Counted from the first letter of the stretch, positions 44,746 to 56,723 are shown. The stretch: 64,000 nucleotides of DNA from Coenobita brevimanus (GCA_032717465.1 CM064657.1:24434658-24498657); one strand, 5' to 3'. Notes: generated by a model from the sequence alone, not told the origin. Numbers and translations are program-made.

Positions 44746-47050
44746 TTTACTGTAGAGTCCAGCCTGGCATATGTGCAGGAAGACCTTTTTGAGGCACCGG
44801 AGGTGATCTGCCCACGTCTGGCTGAAAATGATTACGTCGTCCAGGTATGCCAGGCAGATTTCCCAGGTGAGGCCACTGAGGACTGACTCCATTAATCTGG
44901 AAAACATAGCAGTGGCATTGCAGAGTCCGAATTGGAGGATGTTGAATTCATAGTGTTTTCCGTTACTGGTTGAGAAGCTGTTTTCCCCCTGTCCTCTGGG
45001 TGTACAGGGACTTGCCAGTATCCTGACTGCAGGTCCAAGTTGGAGAACCAGGCTGCTCCATATAGGGAGTCAAGGGAGTCGTCTATCCTGGGTAGGGAAG
45101 TGGCATCCTTGGTGGTCACATCATTCAGTCATCTATAATCCACAGAGAAACTCATGGTGCTGTCTTTCTTCTTGACCAGAACAATGGGGGAGGACCACTG
45201 GCTGGTGGAAGGTGATATGACATCAGCATCAAGCATTTCCTGGACCTGCCAGTCTTCCTCGTCTCATTGGGGTTTTCCACCGTGATGGCTTGCGAATAGG
45301 TGGTCCGGTGGTGTGGACCATGTGTCATGTACGTAGTGTGGCCAATGTCTGCTGGTCTTGGAAGTCCAGGAGGAGGCGGCGGAGGCTGTCTGCTTGGTGA
45401 GGTGAGAGGTGTTCAGGTAGAGGGGGTAGGGCAGCAGGGGGGGAGTGAGGGGTGCACAAGGCTCGGCCTCCTCCAATTCTCCCACCACTAATCCATTGGG
45501 TAGAGTGAGGGAGGTAGTGGAGACATCTGCGATGCATACTGCCCTGATGTGGGGGGGGGGAGGAAGGTGGGAGACAGTAGGCAGAATGAGGGTTCCTGGT
45601 GGTAGGTTGGGGGAGAACAGGATGGAGGCTCTGGTGGGCCTTTTTAGGTGTAGCCAGGCCTCGTGCTAATGGGGGATCATCAGGGCAGAGGCTATGGTTG
45701 CTGGGAAGGTGGGGTGTGGGGAAGTGGCGGGGAGGTAGAGGGCAGGGTGGAGGACGTGGGGAGGGGGAGGGGTGTGCACATGCAGAGTGGCTGGGGGAAG
45801 GGGTCTGAAGGCTTCTGGAACTAGAGACGTTGCTTGTGACAGTCGATGTATGTATGTAGCTTCTGCAGGAGGTCCAGCCCCAAATAACCATCATATGCAC
45901 GGCAGGTTGTGTCAAAAACGATGAACTTGTGTTGGGTAGAGACTTGCTGGTGGGTGTTGGCATGCAAGGCCTGGGTTTCCCCATGTATGGGCAGGGGGCC
46001 GTCCCCTGCATCTATGAGATGAGCTGAGGTAGGGAAAAGCTGGCCGAAGGCCGATTTGTGACAGGAGTAGAAGTTACTGTACAGGCAGGACGTGGTTGCT
46101 CCCGGGTCAACCAGTAGCCTCGCTTTTACCCCATTCAGTCTCATCTTGTCATAGACTGGGGGGCGGTATTTTTGTGAGGTGGCCCCCGCCACCATGGGGA
46201 GGTGCGGGGACGGGCCTAAAAATCCAGCTGCCTCAGGATCTTGTCTTCCTCCAGCTCCATTTCCCTGGGGTCAACGCATTCGGTGGATGGGGCATCATCC
46301 TCAGCACTCGCGTTATCCAGGGAAGAGACCTTTCGGTGCCCTTGGGTGGCTGCCCTGCATTGGGTGGCTTTTAGCTGCTCTTGGACGTTGTGGAGGGGAC
46401 ATCTGTGGCTGCATGCAGAGAATTCCCACAGGTTGATGGAAATGAAGTTTGTATTTTCCTTGGGGAGTGGGGCTTCTTTTAGTAGGGTGTGCCATGGGTA
46501 AGTTGAGTGTTGGTGGAGGGCTTGTATGGGCTGGGGGCATCTGTGGTTTGTGGTGTGGTGCCGTCTTTTGAGCGGGGAATGTATTCATGGTGCCAGTGTG
46601 CTGCGGGGTGGAGCGGGTGACTAGGAGACGTCTTACCAATTGGATATCTCTGTCTAAGTCTCCCGTTGGGTCATGTATTGTAAAGTGTTCTCTGATGATG
46701 CTGGGGAGGATTCTTAGGAGTGTGTTAAACATGTGTTGTTCCTGGGTTGCTGCATCAGTTTCTGGGTACGTGGCAGTGACAAGCCACCTGGACTGGATGA
46801 GTGTATGATCCAGGTTGCCGTCGTCAGTTAGGGTGTTGAGCTGTGATAATGCTATGACTTTCCCCAAGGATGGCATGATTGCTTGAGTCATGATTTGGGT
46901 GAAATTCATCCATGTCAGATCCAGGATGATCTTGGCCACAATACTTGCCACTGCTTTGCCCAGGTGAGGTAGGGTAACTGCTATCTTCTGCCTGTCATCT
47001 TCGAATCCTATGTCCAGGAATGGCTTGACTATGGATAGGTATGTGTTAAT
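44746..47050 (-). pseudogene. Gypsy-2: gag (most), protease and first half of RT
   Basis: Read right to left, gag (47050-46312) has VKPFLDIGFEDDRQKIAVTL, WMNFTQIMTQAI and FTIHDPTGDLDRDIQLVRR. The protease (46195-45821) has LLVDPGATTSC, where DPGA replaces the DTGA active-site motif. Then come frame-broken pol, RT pieces (45119-44892: DSLDSLYGAAWFSNLDLQ) and YLDDVIIF (near 44830). The element stops near 44746, with RNase H and integrase absent. The gag start lies at 56724-56780, because Gypsy-1 inserted in it. The RT keeps the catalytic YLDD, but stops abound. Confidence 0.88.
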
Positions 47051-47055
47051 ATCAC

Positions 47056-49357
47056 TAAAATGCAGCATAGTGCCCCCTGGACCACCCAGCCACTCCCACA
47101 AGGAATACAGCATAGTGCCCCCATGAACTCCCGGACACCCCCACAAGGAGCCCACAGAGGAGCAGCAGCAGCGTGCCGGAACTCGGTGCAACAACGGCCT
47201 AAGTCAGCCCTGGCCACGCGCCCCTATGACCTGGAGCCCTCCCACTGTCACCATAGTAGGAATACTGCACTACCTTCTGGGCGAGCCTTCACCAACCAGC
47301 TAAGAAGAGGAGCTGCCTATCCAGCTCCTGCCAGCACCCCAAAGGGGACGGCCAGTAGCTGCTCCCACCTTCATTAGGAGATGGCCAGTAGCCTCTCTGA
47401 TGGTGTCTTCCTCTTTGAGACGGCCAGTAGCCGCTTGCCTCTCGCTAAGGAAGCGGCCAGTAGCCGTCCTGAAGGTAATAAGGAGATGGCCGGTAGCCGC
47501 TCCTGCCTTCACCAAGAGACGACCTGTGGTTGCTCTGAAGGTGTCCTCCCGGAGACGGCCGGTTGCCGCTCCAAACCCCTCCTGCAGGAATTGGCCTGTA
47601 GCCACTCCCACCTTCGTCAGATGGCCTGTAGCCTCACCAAAGGCGTTCTCCCTGAGATGGCTGGTAGCCGCTTGCCCCTCACTAAGGAGACGGCCAGTAG
47701 CCGCTCCCACCTTCGTCAGACGGCCTGTAGCCACTCCAAAGGTGTTCCCCTTGAGATGGCTGGTAGCCACTCCAAACCCCTCCTGAAGGAATTGGCCTGT
47801 AGCCATTCCCATCTTCGTCAGACGGCCTGTAGCCGCTCCGAATGCGTTCCCCCTGAGACGGCCGGTAGCCGCTCTGAGGGTAATGAGTAGACAGCAGGTA
47901 GCCGCTCCTGCCTTCGTCAGATGGCCAATAGCCACTCCGGGGGTGTTCCCCCTGAGTTGGCCTGTAGCCGCTCTACACCCCTCCTGCAGGAGTCGGCCTG
48001 TAGCCACTCTCGCCTTCGTCAGATGGCCTGTAGCCGCTCCGAAGGTGTCCCTGAGTTTGCTGGCAGACACTCACCCTCTCAGGCCACGGCCAGTAGCAGG
48101 GCCTTGGTGGCTTGTAGATGCGCCCCTAGGAAGCCACGGCCAAAAGCTGGGCCTTGGTGGCTTGTAGCCGTGTCCCTAGGAAGCCACGGCCAGTAGCTGG
48201 GCACTACGGTAGGAATTGGCCGAGAGCCGCCCCGCCGCCTAAGCTTGACGCCTGTTCCCCGACTCCCAGTGCAGAGGGCGTAGAGGAGTATTGGAGAGGC
48301 CCTGTAGTCTCCCCCGGCCTCTGCTCCCTATGACTGGCTCTGGAGGAGACCCACCTGACGGACTCTGATGCAGACCGGTGCCTCAGCCCCCTCCTGTTGG
48401 CGCCGACCAGCCCTGGGGACCGCAGTCCTCGGGAACCCCAGACCCTCCCCTGAATGCCCGGGCGGGAACTCCCTACATTTCGACAGTGGAGGACCTCCCC
48501 CTCCATCAGGAGCCTGAACGACTGGTTCAGGCAATTGTTCGGCCCCAGTCCTGAGGGCCGCACTCCTGTCCCAAGCCCTGAGAGTACAGGCCCCTTTGCC
48601 ACCCATAGCCCTGGATGAGAGCAGACGGCCCTGTGCGTGATCCCGTGTCCCATGAGCATGGGGTCTCCTGCTGGTGCCCAGTCCCGTCAGTAGCGGAGCT
48701 GTGTTGCCCCTCAGCCGCACCCTTGGCGCCAAATGAACCATAGTGACTGTGACTGTGCAATAATAGTGATCGTGCAGTGACAAGGCGAAATAGTGAATTG
48801 ACAGTAATAGACCAAAGTGTTAGAAAGAAGAATAGACACAGTGAACTGCTATACAGTAATAAGATAAACACCAAAGCAGTGGAGTGAGTGACGGTAATTG
48901 ATCAAAAGCAACTTACGAGTAGAAAATAACAAATTGAACATGCTACCATTACACTCTACCTCATACTGCCATAATCATAATTAGACCCCAGTGCCGTACC
49001 CCCCCCCCCCTTTAGTAAGAAATAGCTCTAGCATCTCCACTCACTTAAAGACCCTGGACTATACTAATTTAGCATATTCTGCCTCAAGTGTTGTTTTCAC
49101 TGTATTCGCAAACAGTATCCTGCGAGATACTATTAACCTTATCTAGTTATAAGAGTTTATGATCACCCAGAATATCGTGTCTGTAACATCTGCTGACCCC
49201 CCTGTCTGATTGAATAATACATGTGTAAGGTTATTGCCTGGAGTTTTTGTGTCCTGCTTCTCTCTCATTTGTCTAAGCCCAGGTCTCGAAAGAGAGCCCC
49301 ACTACACGTTAGGTACTTAAGGAACAGGAAGCCGAACCAAAAACACCAAGCATTACA
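47056..49357 (+). repeat. Gypsy-1 5' LTR
   Basis: 2302 bp. The sense frame starts at the ATG of LTR position 5-7 (47060). Interrupted once by TAG at about 47375-47377, it stays in frame through the repeat block (47345-48060; ETASSRSRLRQ-like) to 47893 and, after another stop, to about 48196. The C-module is found near 48283-48500 after a frameshift (EYWRGPVVSPGLCSL, LALEETHLTDSDAD). A C-run lies near 48997-49010, and the last 350 bp are AT-richer non-coding LTR. Confidence 0.9.
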
Positions 49358-49358
49358 C

Positions 49359-49373
49359 TGGTGGACAGCGGTG
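49359..49373 (+). other. Primer-binding site of Gypsy-1
   Basis: TGGTGGACAGCGGTGG starts one base after the LTR. TGG is the complement of a tRNA CCA end. Gypsy-2 has TGGTGGCAGCGGTGG in the same place, so Gypsy-1 has one extra A. The priming tRNA is not identified. Confidence 0.7.
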
Positions 49374-49421
49374 GTTCTTGACCCGGGCATACGAGAGAGA
49401 GAGTCAGGAAATATCGGAAAA

Positions 49422-50312
49422 ATGGCAACCAAACCGCACGTGCAATTTCCTAACTTCGACCTCGAACAGTACGATGTTCACAACTATCTGGCAATCATCA
49501 AACCTTTACTAGATATCGGGTTTGAAAATAACCAACAAAAAATAGTAGTTACACTCCCACTGTTGAGCAAAGCGGCGGCTAATATAACACCAAAGATCGT
49601 TCTGGAGCTCACCTGGCAGAATTTCACGAAACTTATGATCCAAGCCATCACCCCATCACTAAGGAAAGTGGTGGCACTATCCCAGCGGGATAGTTTGACT
49701 TTCAACGGGAATCTAGATGATGCCCTAATTCGGGCAAGACGCCTGGTCACCGCTGCCTACCTGGAGACAAATGACGAAACCCGGGAACAACATACCTTTA
49801 ACACTCTCCTGAGAGTGCTCCCCAGTGTTGTAAAAGAACACTTTACGATCCATGACCCGACTGGAGACATGGATAGAGACATCTAACTAATACGGCGCCT
49901 CCTGACCTCCCGCCCTGCACCCCAGCAGATCAACGTGGTGAAAAAGTTTCCCACCAAAATTCCAGCTCCCTCGGTCAAGCCACATCCTCCCATGCCCCGT
50001 ACCAGCCCCACCCCAGCACCTAGCCCACCCAGGGCACACCCCACACACCGGCACCCCGCTCACAGGGAGAACCCCAACCTTATCCTAGTGAATCCCTGGG
50101 AATTCTCAGTGTGCAGCTCCAGGTGCCCATTGCATGATATCCGGGACCAGTTGAAGGCTGCACGTCGGAAAACTACCACCCCAGGCCAGCGCAAAGTCTC
50201 CTCCCTAGAGGACGAGGCAACAGAGGACAAACCTGCACCTGTGGAGGAGATCGATCCTGGGGAACAGGAGCTGGAGCAAGAAGAAGGAAGCCCCAGACAG
50301 CTGGATTTTTAG
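49422..50312 (+). pseudogene. Gypsy-1 gag with one nonsense codon
   Basis: The start ATG at 49422 (MATKPHVQFPNFDLEQYDVH) is supported by the same start in Gypsy-2 (MATKPHMQLPKF, 56764 on the - strand). A capsid-like helical part follows (LLDIGFENNQQKIVV, LTWQNFTKLMIQAI, LLRVLPSVVKEHFTIHDPTG), then a Pro-rich tail ending EEGSPRQLDF. A TAA at 49884-49886 stands where Gypsy-2 has a Gln codon (DRDIQL), so a C-to-T change; the frame is otherwise open to 50312. There is no CCHC zinc knuckle. Confidence 0.88.
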
Positions 50313-50329
50313 GCCCGCCCCCGCACCAT

Positions 50330-50720
50330 CCCACGGTGGCGGGGGCCATTTCCCTCAAATATCACTCCCCCAGTTTGCCACAAGATGAAGCTGAACGGGG
50401 TGAAAGCCAGACTTCTGGTCGATACGGGAACGGCCAGATCCTGCCTTTACAGCCACTACTTCTCCTGCCACAAATTGACCTTTGGCCCGCTCCGCCCCAC
50501 AGCTACTCACCTTGTAGACGCGGGGAGGCATGGGCCTTAAGAGTCAACACCCACCAACCAGTGTCAACCCAGCACCAGTTTATAATTTTCGACTCTTCCT
50601 GCCGGAATTACGACGGGTACCTGGGGCTGGACCTGTTGCAGAAGCTACGGATCACCATAGATTGCCACAACAGACAGCTCCAGTTCCATGCACCGCCCTC
50701 CCCTCCCCCCTGGGCTGTCT
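50330..50720 (+). pseudogene. Gypsy-1 aspartic protease
   Basis: KMKLNGVKARLLVDTGTARSC near 50382-50440 carries the retropepsin DTG active site. YDGYLGLDLLQKL near 50611-50650 is the region before the C-terminal strand. The frame shifts between these two parts. The region to about 51030 is a C-rich spacer with Pro/Ser-coding bias. Confidence 0.75.
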
Positions 50721-51027
50721 GCACTTGCATGCCCCGGCCCAGGCTGGAAGACTCATCCCCCCCTTCCTCTCTCCCCCCTTCCCCCCCATATTCCCCCACC
50801 CCCCTCCCTCTTTTCCTGCCACCCTTTCCGCCGCCGTCACTATTCCCCCTCATCATGAAACGTGGGTGCCCCTCAGCTGGCCCTCTGGCCCCTCTGTCCT
50901 ATTCTCCCCACTCCTGCCACCGGGAACCCTCTTGGCCTGCCTTCTGCCTCCGACTTTCCTTCCCCCACATCGTACAGCAGTCTGAATTGCCAACCTCACC
51001 CCTCCACCCCTCACCCTCCCTAAAGGG

Positions 51028-53376
51028 CTCGTAATCAGAGAGATGGAGGAAGCCAAGCCCTGCCCCCCTGCCCTCCATTCCCAACCATCTCTCCGCCCAT
51101 CAGTCAGATACCCTATGCCGCCTTCTCCTGGATTTCCAGGATTTGCTCACGGCAGGGCCAGCAGACATCAGACACACCAATACCTGGCTCACAAAATTCA
51201 TACGACAGGCCCGCAGATCTGACAGCCATCCTGACAAAAGAATCCTAAACAGCAGGAAGAAGAAGACCGCCAGGTGCAGGAGATGATCAAAGCTGGAGTC
51301 GTCTCCCCCTCCACCAGCCCCTGGTCCTCCCTTGTCGTCCTTGTGAAAAAGAAAGACAGCATGATGCATTTCTGCGTCGACTACCACCGACTTAACGACG
51401 TAACTACCAAAGACACCACTCTGCTCCCACGCATAGACAATTCCTTGGATTCCCTGTATGGAGCATCCTGGTTCTCTACCCTGGACCTCCAGTCAGGGTA
51501 TTGGTAGGTTCCCGTGCTTCAGGAAGATCGAGGCAAAACTGCTTTCTCGACTAGTAATGGGAAACATTATGAGTTCAATGTCCTGCCGTTTGGTCTCTGC
51601 AACGCCCCCGCCACCTTCTCCAGGCTAATGGAGTCCGTCCTCAGCGGTCTCACGTGGGAAATATGCCTCGCATACTTGGATGATGTCATCGTTTTCAGCC
51701 AAACCTGGGCCGACCACCTGCAGCACCTCCGCTGGGTTTTTACCATGATCCGACAGGCAGGCCTCAAACTCCGGCCCATCAAGTGCGTTCTAGCCACCAA
51801 AACCATCTCGTTCCTGGGGCACATCATCTCCCAGGCAGGAATATCTCCTGACCCTGACAAGCTCCGAGCTATCACGGACATACCTCCACCGCAGGATGTT
51901 CACTGCGTCCGAGCTTTCCTTGGCTTGACGTCCTATTACCGCCGTTTCGTGAAAGGGTTTGCCCACATCGCCAAACCCCTCCATGACCTGACCCGTAAGG
52001 GGGAACTGTTCCTCTGAACGGATGAGAGATGAGCTGCCTTCCAGCAGCTCAAAGACAAGCTCGTTTCCGCCCCCATCATGGCTTTTCCCGACTACGCCCT
52101 CCCCTTCCGCCTCTACTCCTATGTCTCTCTCCTTGCCATAGGCGCTGTGTTAGCACAAGTCCAAGAGGACCACGAGCACATCATCACCTGTGCCAGCCGT
52201 ACCCTGAATCAGGCGGAGAAAAACTATGGCGCCACCAAGCGAGAATGCTTGGGCATAATTTGGGGGCTTGAACACTTCCGGGCATATCTCTCCAGGACCC
52301 AAGTCACCATCATTACAGACCACCAATCCCTCCAGTGGTTATGACAGTCTGACACCCACAACGCCCAGCTCATCAGATGGTGCAAAACCCTGGAGGAATT
52401 CAATTACAAAATCTCATACCAACCCAGCAAACTCTATACCAACGTGGATGCTCTCTCTCGGCTCCCCATCCACGCAGCCCTGCCAGAACCAGACCTCCTC
52501 CAGCAGTGGCACCGGAAGGAGCGACCCTATTGGATTCCTCACCACCTTTTCAAAAAACTGTATCGGCAGGGCGATCACCTCCTGATCCCCTCCGGTCATA
52601 TTCTCCTAGCCCCTGACACCGCCCTCGACGCCCTACGACACCTTCACACCCACAACGGCATTCACCTGGGTACAAAAAAACTGCTGCAAGTTTTCAACAA
52701 TGCCTACTGGGCACCAAACTCTTCCACCCTTGCCAAAAAAATCATCCAAGGCTGCCACGCCTGCACCCTTGGTAAAGACATCACATGCACCACAGGACCA
52801 TTGGGCTATACCACCGCCCACAAACCCTGGCAGCTGTTAGCAACTGATGTAGTAGGGCCTCTGCCTCCAAAATCAGACTATAGATATGTCATCACATTCA
52901 TAGACACGTATCCTAAGTTCGTCGTGGCCTGCCCAGTGAAGGAACACCATGCTGTCGCAGTAGCTGACGCCCTCCTTCGGCACATTTTTCCCTACTTTGG
53001 CATTCCCCAAGCTATCCACTCAGATAACGAGCCCAAATTCACCGGTAAGATCTGGGAGGAACTAGCCAATATTTTCGGGTACAACATCTCCCACTCTTCC
53101 CCTTACTGGCCACAGGGAAATACAGTGTGCGAATGCAGCCATTGTACCCTCATGAATCAGCTCCGCACACGAATTGAAGCCACTAAGGACGATGACTGGC
53201 CTGCCCACGTAAAAATTGTACATGGGGCATCAACTCCTGCCCCCGAGAGGACGGAATTTCGCTATATGAGTGAGTATTTGGAGAGACACCCCTCCTGCTG
53301 CTCATTCGGCAGCATCTGCAACCGCCCACCTCCGCTCCCACGACGGGCCAACTATACCACCTCAAGCGCCGTTTGA
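51028..53376 (+). pseudogene. Gypsy-1 pol: RT, RNase H and integrase in one frame with stops
   Basis: RT: AGVVSPSTSPWSSLVVLVKK, FCVDYHRLNDVT, LDLQSGYW, FNVLPFGLCNAPATFSR and catalytic YLDD near 51680. Its stops are TAG 51505-51507 (Gln in relatives) and TGA 52015-52017. RNase H: SYVSLLAIGAVLAQVQ, RECLGIIWGLEHFRAYL, TDHQSLQWL, with TGA at about 52033 and 52342. Integrase: a zinc-binding part (HLHTHNGIHLGTKKL, CHACTLG), then Asp in LLATDVVGPLP, Asp in IHSDNEPKFTG and Glu in NTVCECSH. The reading frame is the same throughout, and each stop fits a single C-to-T or G-to-A change. A frameshift near 53280 moves the integrase C-terminus into the next frame. Confidence 0.9.
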
Positions 53377-54330
53377 CCCACGTCCAACACAACCTAGACC
53401 TCAGCCCCGACACAGCATCCAACCCCTACAAACCAGGCGACACTGTCATGATTGCCCAGCTCCCCACCCTTCACAAACTCGCATCCCTCTTCACAGGACC
53501 CCACATCATCACTCGTGCCCCCAACCCCTATCAAGTCACTGTTAACTACCACGGCACCCCTCGCACCCTTCGAAACCGGCACGTGCACCCCTTCCACACT
53601 CCTGCCCCCACCTCCCCAGCCCCACGTACCGTCCCACCCCTACCCCGGCGCCACCCCCCCTCCTACCTACGAATGCTACATCTCCTCCTCCCCATCCCCC
53701 TCCCCCTCCCCCGCCCCTACCACTTCCGCCTCCCCGGCAGCCACGCCACATCACACCTCACCTGACAACTCACCTGCACCACCAACGCCCTGCCACTCCC
53801 CCACCCCTTCCCTACCCACCATTCCCTCCCCCGCACCCAGCACCACATGCCCTGCCTTCACCCCCACACCTCCACCTCCGCCCTCACCCACCACCGCCCC
53901 CAACCCCTCCAACCCACTGCACCCCCACACCCCCACTCCTCACTCCCCACACCCTGTCTCAACCACCCCCCACCCAACCACACACGCCTCACTCCCACAC
54001 AAACCCTGCACACCCACGTCATCACCCACACCAACCCTCAAAACAACCATCACCTGCTCCGGGCGGCTCTCCTGCCCACCCTCCTGATACACCCACTCCC
54101 CCACCTCACCCGCCTCACCGCAAAATCACACTCCCACCCCTGCCCTAAAGCATCTCACCCTCATGCTACATCAAGCCCAAATCCCAGCCATCTATGCTCC
54201 CCAGAGACACTATGCAGCAGTACCCCGTCATAAAACCCGATCCCTACCTTCCGTCTCAAGCATTCAGCACCACACCACACCACGGGCAACAACTTCCAAC
54301 ATGAGGATACGGCGAGCTGTATGAGCACCA
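53377..54330 (+). pseudogene. Gypsy-1 integrase C-terminus and Pro-rich tail
   Basis: PYKPGDTVMIAQLPTLHKL and HIITRAPNPYQVTVNY, then RTLRNRHVHPFH, resemble the GPY/F-type integrase tail of Gypsy elements. The same tail is seen at 63150-63350. About 650 bp of C-rich DNA (about 53600-54250), open in more than one frame (53452-54087 and others), encodes Pro/Ser/Thr-rich sequence. Confidence 0.7.
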
Positions 54331-54334
54331 TCAC

Positions 54335-54910
54335 TTGGACGCAACCAACGAGTCTAGGGATCACACCACCTCCTCCAAGTCCTCCATCACCACGTCCACC
54401 CTCTTCCTCACCTGTGATGCAGAGCAGGACGAGAACACCGCCACCACAGCCTGGCACGCCCTCCTCCGACATCTACAGCCAATCTACGCCACCCACGATA
54501 AGCGAGTCTACCACCTCCAGTCACGAGGATGTGACTTTTTCCCAGCAGACGGTGGTAAAATGCAGCATAGTGCCCACTGGAACACCCAGCCACCCCCACA
54601 AGGAATACAGCATAGTGACCCCATGAACTCCCGGACACCCCCACAAGGAACCCAAGGAGGAGCAGAAACAACGTGCAGGGACTCGGTGCGACAACGGCCT
54701 AAGACAGCCCGGGCCACGTGCCCCTATGACCCGGAGCCCTCCCGCCATCGCCATAGCAGGAATACTGCACTACCTTCCAGGCGAGCCTTCACCAACCAGC
54801 TAAGGGGTGGAGCTGCCTATCCAACTCCTGCCAGCACCCCAAAAGAGACAGCCAGTAGCCGCTCCCGCCTTCGTCAGGAGACGGCCAGTAGCCGCTCCCG
54901 CCTTCATTAG
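54335..54910 (+). pseudogene. Frame crossing from Gypsy-1 interior into the 3' LTR
   Basis: The 191-codon frame starts in the internal region, with TAWHALLRHLQPIYATHDKR and VYHLQSRGCDFFPADGGK. It crosses the LTR border (GGT GGT AAA ATG CAG) and goes on through the LTR N-module (CPYDPEPSRHRHSRNT, RRAFTNQLRGGAAY) into the first repeats. A TAG at 54908-54910 stands where other units have CAG. The same internal peptide, again ending ANGGK-MQ, precedes LTR-7 on the - strand (63027-62845). This frame occupies the env position, but there is no signal peptide or membrane segment. Confidence 0.72.
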
Positions 54911-56718
54911 GAGATGGCCAGTAGCCTCTGTGAAGGTGTCTTCCTCTTTGAGACAGCCAGTAGCCACTTGCCTCTCGCTAAGGAAGCGGCCGGTAGCCGT
55001 CCTGAGGGTAATAAGGAGACAGCTGGAAGCCGCTCCAGCTTTTGCCAAGAGACGACCTTTGGTTGCTCTGAAGGTGTCCTTTTGGAGACAGCCAGTAGCC
55101 GCTCCAAACCCCTCCTGCAGGAATCGGCCTGTAGCTGCTCCCACCTTTGTCAGACAGCCTGTAGCTGCTCCAAAGGCGTTCCCCCTGAGACGGCCGGTAG
55201 CCGTTCGCCCCTCGCTAAGGAGACGGCCAGTAGCCGCTCTGAGGGTAATGAGGAGATGGCCGGTAGCCTCTCCCACCTTCGTCAGATGGCCAGTAGCCCT
55301 CCGAAGGTGTTTCCCCTGAGTCGGCCTGTAGCCGCTCTACACCCCTCCTGCAGGAGGCAGCCTGTAGCCGCTCCTGCCTTCGTTAGACGGCCTGCAGCCG
55401 CTCCGAAGGTGTTCCTGGGTTTGCTGGCAGACACTCACCCTCTCAGGCCATGGCCAGTAGCAGGGCCTTGGCGGCTTGTAGCCACGCCCCTAGGAAGCCA
55501 CGGCCAGTAGCCTGGCCTTGGTGGCTTGTAGTCACGCCCCTAGGAAGCCACAGCCAGTAGCCGGGCCCTACAGCAGGAAGTGGCCGAGAGCCGCCCCGCC
55601 GCCTAAGCTTGACGCCTGTTCCCCGACCCCCAGCGCAGAGGGCATAGATGAATATTGGAGAGGCCCTGTAGTCTCCCCTGGCCTCTGCTCCCTACAACTG
55701 GCTCTGGAGGAGACCCACCTGACAGACTCTGATGCAGACTGGTGCTGCAGCCCCCGCCTGTCGGTGCCGCTCAGCCATGGGGACCACAGTCCTCGGGAAC
55801 CCCAGACCCTTCCCAGAACGCCTGGGCGGGAACTCCCTACACCTCGACGGTGGAGGACCTTCCCCTCTGTCAGGAGCCTGAATGACCAGTTCAGGTAATT
55901 GTTCGGCCTAGTCCTGAGGGCTGCACTCCTGTCCCCAGCCCTGAGAGTACGGGCCCCTTCGCTACCCATAGCCCCGGACAAGAGCAGACGCCCCTGCACG
56001 TGATCCCGTGTCCCATGAGCACGGAGTCTCCTGGTGGTGCCCAGCCCCGTCAGTAGCGGAGCTGTGTTGCTCCTCAGCCGCACCCTTGGCGCCAAATGAA
56101 CCATAGTGACTGTGACTGTGCAATAATAGTGATCAAGCAGTGACGAGGCAGAATAGTGAATTGACAGTAATAGGCCAAAGTGTTAGGAAGAAGAATAGAC
56201 ACAGTGAACTGCTATACAGTAATAAGATAAACACCAAAGCAGTGGAGTGAGTGACGGTAATTGATCAAAAGCAACTTACGAGTAGAAAATAACAAAGTGA
56301 ACACGCTACCATTAGACTCTACCTCATACTACCATAATCATAATTAGACCCCAGTGCCGTAACCCCCCCCCTTTAGTAAGAAATAGCTCTAGCATCTCCA
56401 CTCACTTAAAGACCCTGGACTATACTAATTTAGAATATTCCGCCTCAAGTGTTGTTTTCATTGTATTCGCAAACAGTATCCTGCAAGATACTATTAAGCT
56501 TATCTAGTTATAGGAGTTTATGATCACCCAGAATATCGTGTCTGTAACATCTGCTGACTCCCTTGTCTGACTGAGTAATACACGTGTAAGGTTATTGCCT
56601 GGAGTTTTTGTGTCCTGCCTCTCTCTTATTTGTCTAAGCCTCGGTCTTGAAAGAGAGCCCCACTACACGTTGGGTGCTTAAGGAATGGGAAGCCGAACCT
56701 AAAACACCTAGCATTACA
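54556..56718 (+). repeat. Gypsy-1 3' LTR
   Basis: 2163 bp, 139 bp shorter than the 5' LTR, mainly from fewer repeat units. The frame of 54335-54910 continues open at 54914-55300 (ETASSRSKPLLQ, ETAGSRSPLAK). A two-base deletion near 55297 shifts it. It resumes at 55518-55898 with DEYWRGPVVSPGLCSLQLAL, THLTDSDAD and VRSLNDQFR. The last 600 bp are non-coding; a short C-run lies near 56366. Confidence 0.9.
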
Positions 56719-56723
56719 ATCAC

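Larger units (their letters stand above)
47056..56718 (+). mobile_element. Gypsy-1: complete LTR retrotransposon with 2.2-kb LTRs
   Basis: The 9.7-kb element is flanked by ATCAC (47051-47055, 56719-56723). The 5' LTR is 47056-49357 and the 3' LTR is 54556-56718. A primer-binding site starts one base after the 5' LTR. It has gag, protease, RT, RNase H and integrase in Ty3/gypsy order, with a Pro-rich tail and a further frame into the 3' LTR. It is inserted into the gag of Gypsy-2 in opposite orientation. LTR termini are TAAAATGC..GCATTACA, so T-A rather than T-G at the 5' end. The LTRs differ at many places and in repeat number, so the insertion is not recent. Several stops make it non-coding as it stands. 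Confidence 0.93.

Noticed and set aside
53452..54087. Separate Pro-rich protein gene (and the similar frame at 63183-63875)
   Set aside because: These C-rich stretches are open in several frames at once. They fit the tail of the pol polyprotein better than an independent gene.
54335..54910. env gene of an infectious retrovirus
   Set aside because: The frame is in the env position but shows no signal peptide, transmembrane segment or glycoprotein pattern. It runs into the LTR gene instead.
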